DNA of 64,000 nt from Marinagarivorans sp. (lineage in GTDB: Bacteria; Pseudomonadota; Gammaproteobacteria; Pseudomonadales; Cellvibrionaceae). A program made the position numbers and the translations under genes. The stretch is taken from assembly GCA_028281865.1 (NCBI GenBank), contig JANQJB010000083.1, positions 1-64,000 on the forward strand. Reading direction: 5' to 3'. The first letter of the stretch is position 1, and each line of letters opens with the position of its first letter. Positions 54,024 to 63,515 of this stretch are shown here, one piece after another. The notes under the pieces were generated by a model. The model saw nothing but the letters and a program-made list of their open reading frames with translations. It did no database searches and was not told the origin of the DNA.

Positions 54024-55391
54024 ATGAGATCTCTGATCGCGCTGATAATACTAGCGCTTTTTTTCTACCAGACCATTAAAAGTCGCTATGCCGGCATGCT
54101 TATGTACTGGTGGTTTGCTTTTTTCAGGCCACACGAATGGATGTGGTGGGACCTAAGCGCTCTGCGTTTACCTCTTGTTGCGGCTGTTCTGTTCGTCATA
54201 CCTAGCTTGTTTGCTGGCTACTACCCGAGGATAAAAGGCGCGCTACCAATACTGATGATTATTTTTGTGATCGGTACTATCATTTCGACCGTTCTAGAGG
54301 GCTGCCCCTTTGGCAGTGCTTTTGCACTGGATCGCATGATCACGCTCGTCTTAGTTGTTTTAATTACCGAGCGTTTAATTGAAAACGAACGCGGCTTGCT
54401 TGGGGTTATCTTCACTGCCGCAATTTCATTGTGTTACTTCAGCGGACGAGCCGGGCTTTACGCATTAATTGGCAGTCAAAACCTTTACGATGTCGCACTC
54501 GTTAAAGGTTTTTTTGCCGGTAGCAATGCGCTCGCTCTCGGTACCGCCATGCTCGTGCCCTGGTTGATATTTATAAGCCAAAACTTTCACTTTAAAAACG
54601 CATTGCAATTTATTCCTCCATTATTTCGCAAACACGACGCGCTGCGCAAAATCATGTTGGTGGTCGTATTGCCATTGCTTACATGCGGCGCAATTTACTA
54701 CATCATTGCTTGCGAGTCCCGCGGCTCCGCCATAGCACTGGGGCTGGGACTTATCACCTGGGCGTTATTGCACCCCAAGCGTTTGAAGTTAATTTTTGGC
54801 GGCATTGTTGTTCTCGCCATTGGCTTAGCCATCATTCCACTTCCAGAAGGTTATTCTGAGCGGATAATGAGTGCATTCAAGGAAGAGGAAGACCTCGATT
54901 CCTCCGCCGCCTCCCGCCCCCATTTTTGGCGTATAGCGCGAAAGATGGCAAGTGACCATACCTTTGGTGTCGGGTCAGGTTGTTACTCTCGTTACTACGA
55001 TAGCTACGACACATCAAATGGTTTATACGGCTCGTCTCGCTCGGTGCATAGCAGCCATTTTCAAATAGTTGGCGAGATGGGCTATCCCGGTTTAGTTATC
55101 TGGATACTATTGTTTTTAGTCTCATATTATAAACTTTGGAAAATTCGTCGGATTGCGATTGCCAAGCAAAGTGAGGACGCAAAAAGCTGGTTTTATTTTT
55201 ATTTTGCCAATGCGATGCTCACATCGCAGACTATCTTTTTGGTCGGAGGCAGTTTTTATGAAATGTCGTTCAACGATATCACGTGGTTGATTTTCGGCTT
55301 CGCCATCGCTGCTACACGCACGCAAAAAGCGCTCGAAAATCAAAATACTGAAAAAGAAGGAACGAAAGAAGAGCAGCTTAAGACCACGTAA
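54024..55391 (+). CDS. O-antigen ligase-like protein of the exosortase-associated type
   Basis: This 455-residue inner-membrane protein has about 10 to 12 helices and the Wzy_C/O-ligase loop in the second half: ESRGSAIALGLGLI, then SAASRPHFWRIARKMASDHTFGVGSGCYSRYYD and VHSSHFQIVGEMGYPGLVIW, with the His typical of this superfamily. The N-terminal YAGMLMYWWFAFFRPHEWMWWDLSALRLP strongly resembles the O-glycosylation ligase group associated with exosortase systems. It would transfer a polysaccharide or oligosaccharide to protein or polymer on the periplasmic side. The start ATG follows GAGTGGA. It fits the PEP-CTERM genes in the window; the exosortase itself is not here. Confidence 0.85.
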   Translation: MRSLIALIILALFFYQTIKSRYAGMLMYWWFAFFRPHEWMWWDLSALRLPLVAAVLFVIPSLFAGYYPRIKGALPILMIIFVIGTIISTVLEGCPFGSAFALDRMITLVLVVLITERLIENERGLLGVIFTAAISLCYFSGRAGLYALIGSQNLYDVALVKGFFAGSNALALGTAMLVPWLIFISQNFHFKNALQFIPPLFRKHDALRKIMLVVVLPLLTCGAIYYIIACESRGSAIALGLGLITWALLHPKRLKLIFGGIVVLAIGLAIIPLPEGYSERIMSAFKEEEDLDSSAASRPHFWRIARKMASDHTFGVGSGCYSRYYDSYDTSNGLYGSSRSVHSSHFQIVGEMGYPGLVIWILLFLVSYYKLWKIRRIAIAKQSEDAKSWFYFYFANAMLTSQTIFLVGGSFYEMSFNDITWLIFGFAIAATRTQKALENQNTEKEGTKEEQLKTT

Positions 55392-55517
55392 TGGGTGCAC
55401 GCGACCTGATTAAAGTCACGATAGTGATCGACTCAATGAATAAAAATATGGTAAAAACGCGTGCTTTAAATAATGATATGCGCGACTTTCGGCAGCTCAC
55501 TAACCAAATTAAAATAT

Positions 55518-55566
55518 AGGAACCTCTGATTATGGCCGGCATTACAGGCCTTAATCAGAGGTTCCT
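55518..55566. repeat. Hairpin with 15-bp perfect arms upstream of the dehydrogenase gene
   Basis: Bases 55518-55532 (AGGAACCTCTGATTA) are the reverse complement of 55552-55566. An inner GGCC pair (55534-55537 with 55547-55550) extends the stem. It lies about 125 bases past the O-ligase stop and 37 bases before the next start. It could be a terminator, or a dispersed repeat of MITE type, as no T-tract follows. Confidence 0.8.
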
Positions 55567-55602
55567 GTAGCTTTATCAGTTCGAAGCGGACTTTCACTCA
55601 CT

Positions 55603-57072
55603 ATGAACGCAGAACACTTTACTTTATTTTTACTGACCTACTTTTTCGTTGCCGTCAGCATTTGTATCAGCACAATCTCATTTAAATCAAGATCACCTTT
55701 CAAAAACCAGCTATCGACTATCGTATTTACGATTCTCGCGTTAGCTGGCTTGGCTCTCAGTGTCGTTATTGGTTCTCTAGTTGTAACGGGAGAAAATTTC
55801 GTCATCGGTATGCTCAGCAAACTCACTTCATTTTCACGCTTACATATCACAGCATTTGGGCTTGGAGCTTCCTGCGCACTGCCATTAGCATTGCTTTGGT
55901 TAAGAAACGAAACCTCTTCCATCACACGCTATTTCGCTTATACCCTATCTTTTTTTGGTATTCTCGGAACACTACTTTTTGGCGGGCTATCCGCTGGAAA
56001 AGAGGCGCTGAGCCCCTACCTGCCGCACCCAGATTCAGATGTAAAAACTGGCAATAACCTCGCCGGCGGACTGGCCCCCAAAGGTTTTGTTATCGAAGAT
56101 CTTGTCGACACGAAGTTGATTCCAGTCAGAATCGCTGTGTCACCGAGCGGAAAAATTTATGTCAGCGGACATGTCGGCATCGCAGCGCAGTCCGGCGCAA
56201 TTGTCGAAATCGTCGCGAATGAAAAAGGCGGATATCAAGAAAAACAAGTCGCCACTCACCTTAATCGCCCCTACGGACTAATTGCTGAAGACGACCGTTT
56301 ATTCGTGTCGCGCTCCGGCCAGCACGCAAAGTGGAACAAAGGCAAGGTGGAGTTTATTTCAACTGGTGCTGTAACCATGCTAAAAGACTTGGATGGCGAT
56401 GGCGTGATGGATTATTACCACGACATTGTGAGCGCGTTACCCGGAGCTAAAGGCCCCGACCATTTGCACCAGAATAACGATATCGCCATCGACAAAGACG
56501 GAGCGCTATACATAACCACCGCTAATCATTCTGATGGCCATCCTACACGCCACGAGTGGGAAGGCGTAATCCTAAAAGCCTCCGGCGAAAATTTTGAAAA
56601 TGTGGAAGTATTTGCCACTGGTATCCGCAATGCATTTGGTTTGGAATTTAACGCAAACGGTGAATTATTTGCGTCAGACAACGACGCGCAAACCGGCATA
56701 CTCGGTGGAAACATGGGCGATAAACTAATTCACATCACCGAAGATGCGTTTTTTGGCCATCCCTATGGGCACGAGGGCAACGCCGGCGTTGCCCACCATG
56801 CGCTGCGCTCAAAATTTGCGTTGGGTGGCTTAGCGTTGTCAAGCGACAAATTGCCCGACGAATATAAAAACAAACTCTTTTTAGTTGTCTATGGAGAAGG
56901 CAAGATTATGCGCGTGGACCTTGAAAAGGTTGATGGCAACTACAACGCAAAATTAACGCCTTTCGCCACCGTGCCAGGAGTAGTCGACGTGGCAGCCGCG
57001 CCCAACGGAGATTTTTATGCTGTGGTTTATCCCGACAAAATTGTGCGCATCAGGCAATTAAGTTCAAACTAG
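55603..57072 (+). CDS. Membrane-bound NHL/PQQ-type sugar dehydrogenase-like protein
   Basis: The first 125 residues contain about four membrane helices, followed by a six-bladed beta-propeller (about 160-489) of the soluble glucose/sorbosone dehydrogenase kind. Blade phrases are IAVSPSGKIYVSGH, LNRPYGLIAEDDRLFVS, LHQNNDIAIDKDGALYITTAN, GIRNAFGLEFNANGELFASDND and GGLALSS. PQQ binding in that family uses Arg and His residues in such loops; the GIRNAFGL segment fits. The extra membrane segment anchors it in the inner membrane, facing the periplasm. The dihaem cytochrome gene starts 11 bases after its stop, so electrons probably pass to it. The substrate is unknown. Confidence 0.82.
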   Translation: MNAEHFTLFLLTYFFVAVSICISTISFKSRSPFKNQLSTIVFTILALAGLALSVVIGSLVVTGENFVIGMLSKLTSFSRLHITAFGLGASCALPLALLWLRNETSSITRYFAYTLSFFGILGTLLFGGLSAGKEALSPYLPHPDSDVKTGNNLAGGLAPKGFVIEDLVDTKLIPVRIAVSPSGKIYVSGHVGIAAQSGAIVEIVANEKGGYQEKQVATHLNRPYGLIAEDDRLFVSRSGQHAKWNKGKVEFISTGAVTMLKDLDGDGVMDYYHDIVSALPGAKGPDHLHQNNDIAIDKDGALYITTANHSDGHPTRHEWEGVILKASGENFENVEVFATGIRNAFGLEFNANGELFASDNDAQTGILGGNMGDKLIHITEDAFFGHPYGHEGNAGVAHHALRSKFALGGLALSSDKLPDEYKNKLFLVVYGEGKIMRVDLEKVDGNYNAKLTPFATVPGVVDVAAAPNGDFYAVVYPDKIVRIRQLSSN

Positions 57073-57083
57073 GTTTTCACATA

Positions 57084-57992
57084 ATGCTCCGACAGCTTTT
57101 TTCTCTCGCGTTAAAACTATTGGGCGGCGCCGCTCTCGCAGTCATGATTATGTTGCTCGTCAGCGCGCAATACTTCCCTCTGTCCTCACAAAGTTTCGAT
57201 ACACAAATAGGACAAGCAGTATTTAATGCAAAATGTTCCAGCTGCCACGTTGCAGAGCCAGACGGCGAAAATAAAATGGGGCCCAACCTTAGCAAAATTG
57301 GTTTTGAAGCCCAGACGCGCAAACCTGAGTTAAACGCTGCCGAGTTTATTCTCGAATCTATTTTCGACCCAGATGCCTATCGCGAGCCCGGCGTTGAAGG
57401 TCATATGCCAAAAGGTACGCTAGACGACGTATCGCCAAAAAACGTAAAAGATCTAATCTATTATTTAGCCAGCCGAGGTGGAAAAGCGAATTACAGTGAT
57501 ATTGCAGCGTTGAAAATAAATGCACCAAAAATTTCATCCGTACAACAAAAAATTGAGCCCATCCCTATTATTCAACGCGGTTGGGAGTTATTTCATAAAG
57601 AGCTCGGTTGTGAAGCTTGTCACTCTGTATTTCATAACCCCGGTGACGACTTTCTCGCCCCTTCGCTAATCAGTGCGCACCAATTACCGCGTGAATATAT
57701 TATTGAATCGCTACGCGACCCGAGTAAAACCATTTCTCCCGGTTACCAACAAATCTATGTCAAGTATAAAACGGGCGATACGCTGGCGGGTCGACTAATC
57801 AAACAAAATGAAGATAGCCTTGAGCTATTACATTTCGATAAATTTGGCCACCACACGAGATCACACATAGAAAAAAGCGAGTTGCACACTTGGAATATCG
57901 CAGAGCACTCCATCATGCCGCCGTACAAACTATCTCCGGCGGATGAATATGCGTTAATTGCGTTCTTCAAGTTTTTACAAGCGGGAATTTAA
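57084..57992 (+). CDS. Membrane-anchored dihaem cytochrome c
   Basis: This 302-residue protein has an N-terminal membrane anchor (about residues 8-27) and two c-type haem sites: CSSCH at about residues 51-55 and CEACH near 175, each followed by a family-like MGPNL or LAPSL segment with a possible Met or other axial ligand (VEGHMPKG, HSIMPPYKL). The two cytochrome domains are separated by a polar linker. It follows the dehydrogenase-like gene by 11 bases and most likely accepts electrons from it, passing them to the respiratory chain. This pairing is common for periplasmic PQQ enzymes; the connection here is by operon context. Confidence 0.88.
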   Translation: MLRQLFSLALKLLGGAALAVMIMLLVSAQYFPLSSQSFDTQIGQAVFNAKCSSCHVAEPDGENKMGPNLSKIGFEAQTRKPELNAAEFILESIFDPDAYREPGVEGHMPKGTLDDVSPKNVKDLIYYLASRGGKANYSDIAALKINAPKISSVQQKIEPIPIIQRGWELFHKELGCEACHSVFHNPGDDFLAPSLISAHQLPREYIIESLRDPSKTISPGYQQIYVKYKTGDTLAGRLIKQNEDSLELLHFDKFGHHTRSHIEKSELHTWNIAEHSIMPPYKLSPADEYALIAFFKFLQAGI

Positions 57993-58045
57993 GCTGTCAC
58001 GCCCTTAAAATTCGAAAAACTCATTAGGGTGTTCACGAGCTTCAA

Positions 58046-59125
58046 TCACTTCAAGATCGTCCTATAAACTTGCAGCGTGTCTGCAGCCATTTTTTTAATA
58101 CTAAACGAGCTCATCATGCGTTCTCGCGCATTTGATGCCAATTGTTGCCTCAATCGAGGCTGATCAATCAAAAAAGTAAGTGCCTTGGCCAGCTGAGATG
58201 ACGAAGCAGGCTCAACCAATACACCGGTTTTATCGTGAATGATAACCTCCTTGATACCGCCCACTGCAGAAGCAACAATTGGCAAACCACACGCACTCCC
58301 CTGCAAAATCGCCACACCGAGCCCCTCCTTGAGAGCTGGATGAACCAGTATGTCAACATCTGGTAACAAGCGATCTAAGTCCTCGCGAAAACCGCAAAAT
58401 ATAATGCTCTCTTGTATTTCGATCGCCTGACAGTAAGCCTTTAAATCAGATTCAAGTGGGCCGCGGCCCAACACTAATACCTTTATATCCCTGTTTTCTT
58501 CGCGCAGTAATTTGACACAATCAAATAAATAGCGATGTCCTTTTCTTTCGATCAATTGTGCAACGATCGCGATAACGCAGCTAAAGTCATCAATATTAAA
58601 ATGAGTACTTAAATAACCACTATTTGAGTTGGGTTGATAGCGTTGCGTATCAACGGCGTCATAAACCGTAATTATTTTTTTTGCATCCACACCTTCACTA
58701 ACTAGAATTGTTTTTATTTCATTAGAAACGGCAAGAACACAGTTAAATTGGCGATACTTCCACTTAGCTAACCAACGCGGTTCTCGGTTGTCGACACGCC
58801 GACTCAGAACAGCGGGAATCTGAGCCCACTTTGCAGCAAATGCGCCCCAATAATCAGCACCTTTGCGGCTGTGTATATGGAGGATATCGATACGATTTTT
58901 GCGAATAATTTTTGTTAGTTTAAAAGGAAAACTAAAATCTAAATCTCCTCGGTATTCGCATTCAATAACCAAGCATAAATCACGACATTTTTCTGCAATT
59001 GCACTATTTCTTGGACAAACCAATATATTATCAACGCCACGGAGTTCCAGTTCGCGAATTAAATAATAAACTTGTAGTGGGCCTCCATAAAAATGACGCC
59101 CAGTTTCCAGGTGTAATATTTTCAA
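58046..59125 (-). CDS. Glycosyltransferase of the GT4 family
   Basis: This 359-residue retaining GT-B glycosyltransferase starts with MKILHLETGRHFYGGPLQVYYL, where the first Gly-Gly donor loop is visible. The C-terminal half has VAQLIERKGHRYLFDCV, VLGRGPLESDLKAY, CGFREDLDRLLPDVDILVHPALKEGLGVAILQGSACGLPIVAS and GGIKEVI. The canonical E-x7-E donor motif reads E-x7-Q, a substitution tolerated in some GT4 members. No signal or membrane helix is present, so it acts in the cytoplasm. It is near the O-ligase and PEP-CTERM genes and may belong to surface polysaccharide assembly. It appears to be a single-gene unit. Confidence 0.92.
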   Translation of the reverse strand: MKILHLETGRHFYGGPLQVYYLIRELELRGVDNILVCPRNSAIAEKCRDLCLVIECEYRGDLDFSFPFKLTKIIRKNRIDILHIHSRKGADYWGAFAAKWAQIPAVLSRRVDNREPRWLAKWKYRQFNCVLAVSNEIKTILVSEGVDAKKIITVYDAVDTQRYQPNSNSGYLSTHFNIDDFSCVIAIVAQLIERKGHRYLFDCVKLLREENRDIKVLVLGRGPLESDLKAYCQAIEIQESIIFCGFREDLDRLLPDVDILVHPALKEGLGVAILQGSACGLPIVASAVGGIKEVIIHDKTGVLVEPASSSQLAKALTFLIDQPRLRQQLASNARERMMSSFSIKKMAADTLQVYRTILK

Positions 59126-59416
59126 ATTAATCTGTACTCTTAAGCTGTTTTATCTAGCTTTACTCTTAGTATGCGGTGCGCGTTTTAATATGTACGTTCT
59201 AAAACGTAACTTTGATGCGCACTCACTCAATATGCGCAGCCCTCAAGCTCGCCAGTTCAAAATGGAGAGGTGAGGAGAATTTTGCCAGCTGAGAAGCCCC
59301 AACGCTATAATGAAACTTTAACCTTTTTAGCACGTCTTAAAACTGAGAACACCAATTATAAGCTATTGAATTTATTTATAAAACTTAACACAAGCTGAAC
59401 AAGTTGAGAATTTGGG

Positions 59417-60157
59417 ATGTACAAATACACAATTTTATTTATTTGCCTGTTAACAGCGCCATTAATATCGGCGAACGAGCGCGTGATTTACAAGGCGAGT
59501 TATAAAACCCACTACAATGGCATTAAAATCAAAATGCATCGGCAACTCGTTGATAAAGGTAACGGTCATTTTTTACTCCATGCTTATGCCAAAAACTTCT
59601 TGGGTTCTATCCGCGAAAGTGAAACCTTTTTGTGGCAGGAGGGTAAAATCACACCATTGAATTACTATTACAAACAGAGTGCCTTAGGTGTCAAACGTGT
59701 ACGCTCTATCACCTACGACTGGAAGAACAAGCAAGCCTTTTCAGTTTACAAAGGAAACCGTTTTAGTTTTTTACTCGAAGAGGGTGACCTCGGGCCAATG
59801 ACGTATCAATTGCAATTGCGCATTGACCTGTTTGCCAACGCAGAGGATCTCTCGTACTCGTTCATTAACAAAAACCGTAAACGTAATTACGTCTTTAATA
59901 TCGTGAACGATGGCGCACTAATTCGCCAATCAAATGGAATACTGCATTTGCGACGTGCCGATGAAGGTAAGGACAAGTCCACCGATTTATGGTTCGACAC
60001 GGCGCAGGCCTTCGTATTACGACGCCTTGTTCAAAGCGACGAAGGTAAAAAACGCGCGATGGAGCTTGTGCATCACGAATCTTTCCCGCCGTTTGAAAAA
60101 ACGCCGTACAAGGCACTGCATCAAGCAGCAAAACAAGATACAAACGCGGAAACATAA
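59417..60157 (+). CDS. DUF3108 periplasmic protein
   Basis: This 246-residue protein has a signal peptide (about residues 1-19, ending ISANE) and the DUF3108 beta-rich domain: VIYKASYKTHYNGIKIKMHRQL, an ESETFLW segment, LNYYYKQSALGVKRVRSITYDW, GPMTYQLQLRIDL and the LWFDTAQAFVLRRLVQSD end. The family is widespread in proteobacteria, often beside phosphoribosylglycinamide formyltransferase genes, but here it stands alone. No function is established. The start ATG is 59417. A mildly basic C-terminus rich in Gln and Ala follows the domain. Confidence 0.88.
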   Translation: MYKYTILFICLLTAPLISANERVIYKASYKTHYNGIKIKMHRQLVDKGNGHFLLHAYAKNFLGSIRESETFLWQEGKITPLNYYYKQSALGVKRVRSITYDWKNKQAFSVYKGNRFSFLLEEGDLGPMTYQLQLRIDLFANAEDLSYSFINKNRKRNYVFNIVNDGALIRQSNGILHLRRADEGKDKSTDLWFDTAQAFVLRRLVQSDEGKKRAMELVHHESFPPFEKTPYKALHQAAKQDTNAET

Positions 60158-60256
60158 CTCTTTTAAAAACAATACTTTTTGTAGTATTTATTGCCTGCAA
60201 CAGTCACTTATCTTCTGCTATGCTCAATAAAGGACTGGAGCGTTTTGCATGGCACA

Positions 60257-62263
60257 ATGATAAATCTACACCGCATTAGCATTAAAGCCCGCATTATTAT
60301 TATTGCCGTTATTCCGAGTTTATGCGTCGGGTGGTTGTCGTTAGAACGTTACCACCATGCCGATCAAGCAGAGAAGCATCTCGAGGCGAATAAAAGCCTA
60401 ATTGAATACGCGAAATTAGTTAATGATGCGATTTTCGAATTACAGGCTGAGCGCGATATATCGGCAGCGTACGTCGAGTCTCAAGGTAATTTATTCGAAA
60501 ACGAACTTAACAGCCAAAGAGCACTAACAGATAAAGCAATTAAAGCACTGCTCATCCCAAATGTCGGCGTTTTTAGAGCGCTGAAAAAAAGCCCGGAATT
60601 AAAGGAAATCAACTCAACTTTAATCAAGACCCTTAGCGAGAAACTGCCTGAAATGCGCAAGCAATGCGATGCGCTTGAGCTCAGCTTCGAAGGGATGCTT
60701 GTCCGCTACCGCCCCGAAATTCTCGTTCACCTGATAAAATCGATTAGCTTAATTGCACAGTTTTCGAATGACCACGAACTAGCGCTTGCAGGCGACTCTC
60801 TTTACTTTTTGGTTGAAGCACACGAGCGCATCAGCATTGAGCGCGGCACAATAGACGCGGTGTTGGCGGCTGATCAATTTGCAAAAGGCCGATATCGACG
60901 TTTTTCCGTTGTGCTGGAAACGGGACGCAATTATATAGACCAATTTATGAACGCTGCGACTAAGGATATTCGCGAGTTGTACAAAACTGAAGTTGAAGAA
61001 AACGCGAAAGTTAAGAATATCGACAATGTTCGACAACAAATTAACTCATCACTTGGCAACGAAATGCCGAATATCGATCTGAACGCTTGGTACGAAGGTA
61101 AGAGCTATCGTTTAAGCAAGATGAAAGCAGTCGAAAACAAAATTCACTCAAATATGATGGCGCGGGCCTCTCATCTTTACAAAGAAGCAAGCTCAAAAAG
61201 TAAAGTTGCCCTACTGGTATTGGTTATCCTCATTGCCACAATTGGAGTCATCTCATTCGTTTTTATACGCAGCATAATTACACCATTGAAAAAACAGGTA
61301 GAGATTTTTGGAGAAATCGAACAATCGAAAGATATGTCTATTAAATTACCTGTGGAAGGTAATGACGAGCTATCTATGGTTGCAGATGCATTCAACAACT
61401 TGATTTTTACTTGCAATAAAACTCTGCACGGCATTAACGAAGAAGCCGGTAAATTAGTTGAAATAACACATAATGTGGGTGGCTATACGGAAGAAACACT
61501 TAACCGAACCGATAGTCAGAGCCGAGACACAAATAGCGTTTCTGCGGCAATCACCGAAATGAACAGTACGTCGCTGCAGGTGACAAAATACGCAGGTGAG
61601 ACAGCCGATGCTGTTGAAAAAGCGCAGGAACGCTCAATTATTTGCGACGAGAAAGTGGAATCAAGCCAAAAAATTACCCAAGCACTAATCGGAGAATTAA
61701 AGAATACAAGTGCAGTTGTGAATAAACTCAACGAAGAAAGTATTGCTATTGGCAACATATTAGAGGTGATTTCAGGTATTGCCGATCAAACCAATTTACT
61801 CGCACTGAATGCAGCGATAGAAGCCGCTCGTGCTGGGGAGCAAGGCCGGGGGTTCGCCGTTGTTGCAGATGAAGTCAGAAATCTGGTGAGCCGAACACGC
61901 GAATCTACAGAGGAAATTCAAATACAGATTGAATCATTGCAACGCGACGTCGCAGCTGCTTTGGCCAGCATGTCCGCGTTAGGGAAACAGAGCGACGCCG
62001 CAATTGATATTGTTGAGGAAAGCGCAAAGGCCTCGGCCGAGTTGAGAAACGAACTCACGCGCATAACCAAAATGACAACACTCATTACAACTGCGGCGAA
62101 AGAACAATCGGATGTCTCTAACGAAATGAACATTCGCATTCACGGTATTAAAGACGACTCAGAGGAAATGGCTGTTCAAGCAAGGGATACAACCAAAGCG
62201 ACAGATGAATTAATGAATACTGCTGATCAATTAAAGCAATTTGTCTCGGTATTCAAACTGTAG
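60257..62263 (+). CDS. Methyl-accepting chemotaxis protein with NIT sensor domain
   Basis: This transmembrane chemoreceptor has a first helix at about residues 10-28, a periplasmic NIT (nitrate/nitrite sensing-type) helical domain with the hallmark [12 protein letters not shown] near residue 55, a second helix around 315-337, a HAMP domain ([18 protein letters not shown]) and the cytoplasmic coiled-coil with the signalling hairpin [37 protein letters not shown] 60257 (MINLHRI) is taken as start; a longer frame to 60191 has no support. No C-terminal CheR-tether is seen. The ligand may be nitrate or nitrite, by analogy only. Signals go to CheW/CheA. Confidence 0.94.
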   Translation: MINLHRISIKARIIIIAVIPSLCVGWLSLERYHHADQAEKHLEANKSLIEYAKLVNDAIFELQAERDISAAYVESQGNLFENELNSQRALTDKAIKALLIPNVGVFRALKKSPELKEINSTLIKTLSEKLPEMRKQCDALELSFEGMLVRYRPEILVHLIKSISLIAQFSNDHELALAGDSLYFLVEAHERISIERGTIDAVLAADQFAKGRYRRFSVVLETGRNYIDQFMNAATKDIRELYKTEVEENAKVKNIDNVRQQINSSLGNEMPNIDLNAWYEGKSYRLSKMKAVENKIHSNMMARASHLYKEASSKSKVALLVLVILIATIGVISFVFIRSIITPLKKQVEIFGEIEQSKDMSIKLPVEGNDELSMVADAFNNLIFTCNKTLHGINEEAGKLVEITHNVGGYTEETLNRTDSQSRDTNSVSAAITEMNSTSLQVTKYAGETADAVEKAQERSIICDEKVESSQKITQALIGELKNTSAVVNKLNEESIAIGNILEVISGIADQTNLLALNAAIEAARAGEQGRGFAVVADEVRNLVSRTRESTEEIQIQIESLQRDVAAALASMSALGKQSDAAIDIVEESAKASAELRNELTRITKMTTLITTAAKEQSDVSNEMNIRIHGIKDDSEEMAVQARDTTKATDELMNTADQLKQFVSVFKL

Positions 62264-62328
62264 CAGCAATGAAATACACTCGTTAAAAAAATCTCAGCAC
62301 TCGCCAATCAACTCTCCTGCGAAAAACG

Positions 62329-62811
62329 TTAATCCCTAAAATTGTTAAATTGAAAAGGCTGTCCTAAATCGGCTTCCCGAATCAAAGCCATAATACTTTG
62401 TAAATCGTCGCGTTTTTTACCCGTAACGCGAACCTGTTCACCCTGTATAGCTGCTTGTACTTTTATTTTACTGTCCTTAATAAGTTTGACGATTTTTTTT
62501 GCCGTAGGTGTATCAATACCTTGCTTAAAATTGACAATCTGAGTCACAACTTTACCCGTGTGATCAATAGAACCGAGCTCCATAGTATTTGGATCGACAT
62601 TGCGCTTGACGAGCTTGGAACGCAAAATATCTAACATCTGCTTTATTTGAAACTCACCCTCAGCTTTGAGTTTAGTCTCAGCACTATTCCAGGAAAAACC
62701 AGCCTCAACACCACGAAAGTCAAAACGCGTCGATAATTCACGCTCGGCATTCTCAACAGCGTTGCGGACTTCTTGTTCTTCGATTTCGGATACAATATCA
62801 AACGATGGCAT
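62329..62811 (-). CDS. yajQ: YajQ-family nucleotide/cyclic-di-GMP-binding protein
   Basis: The 160-residue protein matches YajQ throughout: [107 protein letters not shown], and [14 protein letters not shown] at the C-terminus. It has two ferredoxin-like folds. In Xanthomonas and Pseudomonas relatives bind cyclic di-GMP and act as transcriptional co-regulators. The ATG at 62811 has an excellent GGGGGG-type ribosome site. It is convergent with the chemoreceptor gene, and a cyclic-di-GMP link with the HD-GYP protein is possible. Confidence 0.97.
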   Translation of the reverse strand: MPSFDIVSEIEEQEVRNAVENAERELSTRFDFRGVEAGFSWNSAETKLKAEGEFQIKQMLDILRSKLVKRNVDPNTMELGSIDHTGKVVTQIVNFKQGIDTPTAKKIVKLIKDSKIKVQAAIQGEQVRVTGKKRDDLQSIMALIREADLGQPFQFNNFRD

Positions 62812-63072
62812 TCCAACCCCCCAAATGGTTGTCTAACTTCTGGCTTACTCGATGAGATGGCATTGTATCAAAATTCACCGGGCTTGCGACAAAAGGTAAA
62901 ATCAACGAAACTTCGAACTCGCACTGCATTGCTCACTGAAACGCAGTATATAATACCTTTGTTTAAGCAAGATAATTTCCCGCTTGAACCTTCTGAAAGC
63001 ACCAAAACAAATCAACATCCTGATCAAAAGTTAAACAAACCTGATTGCCTGATCTGACAATAATTTGCCGCC

Positions 63073-63468
63073 ATGAAATTTCTTACACGTTTTGGCCCAC
63101 TTCTATTTATATTAATCATCTCGACAATTGCCATTGTTGGAACAGCACCTTGGTACCTGAAATCGCCAGTTTATGTTGTTGTTAAAAATTTGGAGCAAGC
63201 AGATGTCACCGATATTCGTTTGACAGAAAAAAGCCGAGATACATTTACAGTAATCAAAGATTTGAATACCAACCAAAGCACAAATACCACCACAGAATTT
63301 GGCGATTCAAGTCTATTGCAAATGACTGCCAATTTAGAAGAGAAAAAAATTCAATCAAACCTTATTGAAGTCAAACGAAGCGGTTGTTTTATATTCGAAA
63401 TAAAATACAAAAAAATTTACGCTCGGCGGGCAGGTTTTCCGGAAAGCTGTTTTTGGTGGCGTAACTAA
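63073..63468 (+). CDS. Small membrane-anchored protein of unknown function
   Basis: The 131-residue product has one N-terminal hydrophobic segment (about residues 8-28), then a polar, Thr-rich domain with beta-strand character facing outside: YVVVKNLEQADVTDIRLTEKSRDTF, QSTNTTTEF, and the end KIYARRAGFPESCFWWRN. Two Cys (CF and SCF) could form a disulfide. I recognise no family. ATG 63073 is accepted; the ribosome site is weak. It sits between yajQ and a gene with a sorting tag on the other strand and appears to be a single unit. Confidence 0.6.
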   Translation: MKFLTRFGPLLFILIISTIAIVGTAPWYLKSPVYVVVKNLEQADVTDIRLTEKSRDTFTVIKDLNTNQSTNTTTEFGDSSLLQMTANLEEKKIQSNLIEVKRSGCFIFEIKYKKIYARRAGFPESCFWWRN

Positions 63469-63515
63469 CTGGCAGAAAAGAACGGACTTGAAAACGTTTT
63501 TAGAGGCACGAAAGC

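Noticed and set aside
62773-63057. 94-codon frame overlapping the yajQ start
   Set aside because: It starts inside the antisense of yajQ and has no protein-like features; a shadow frame.
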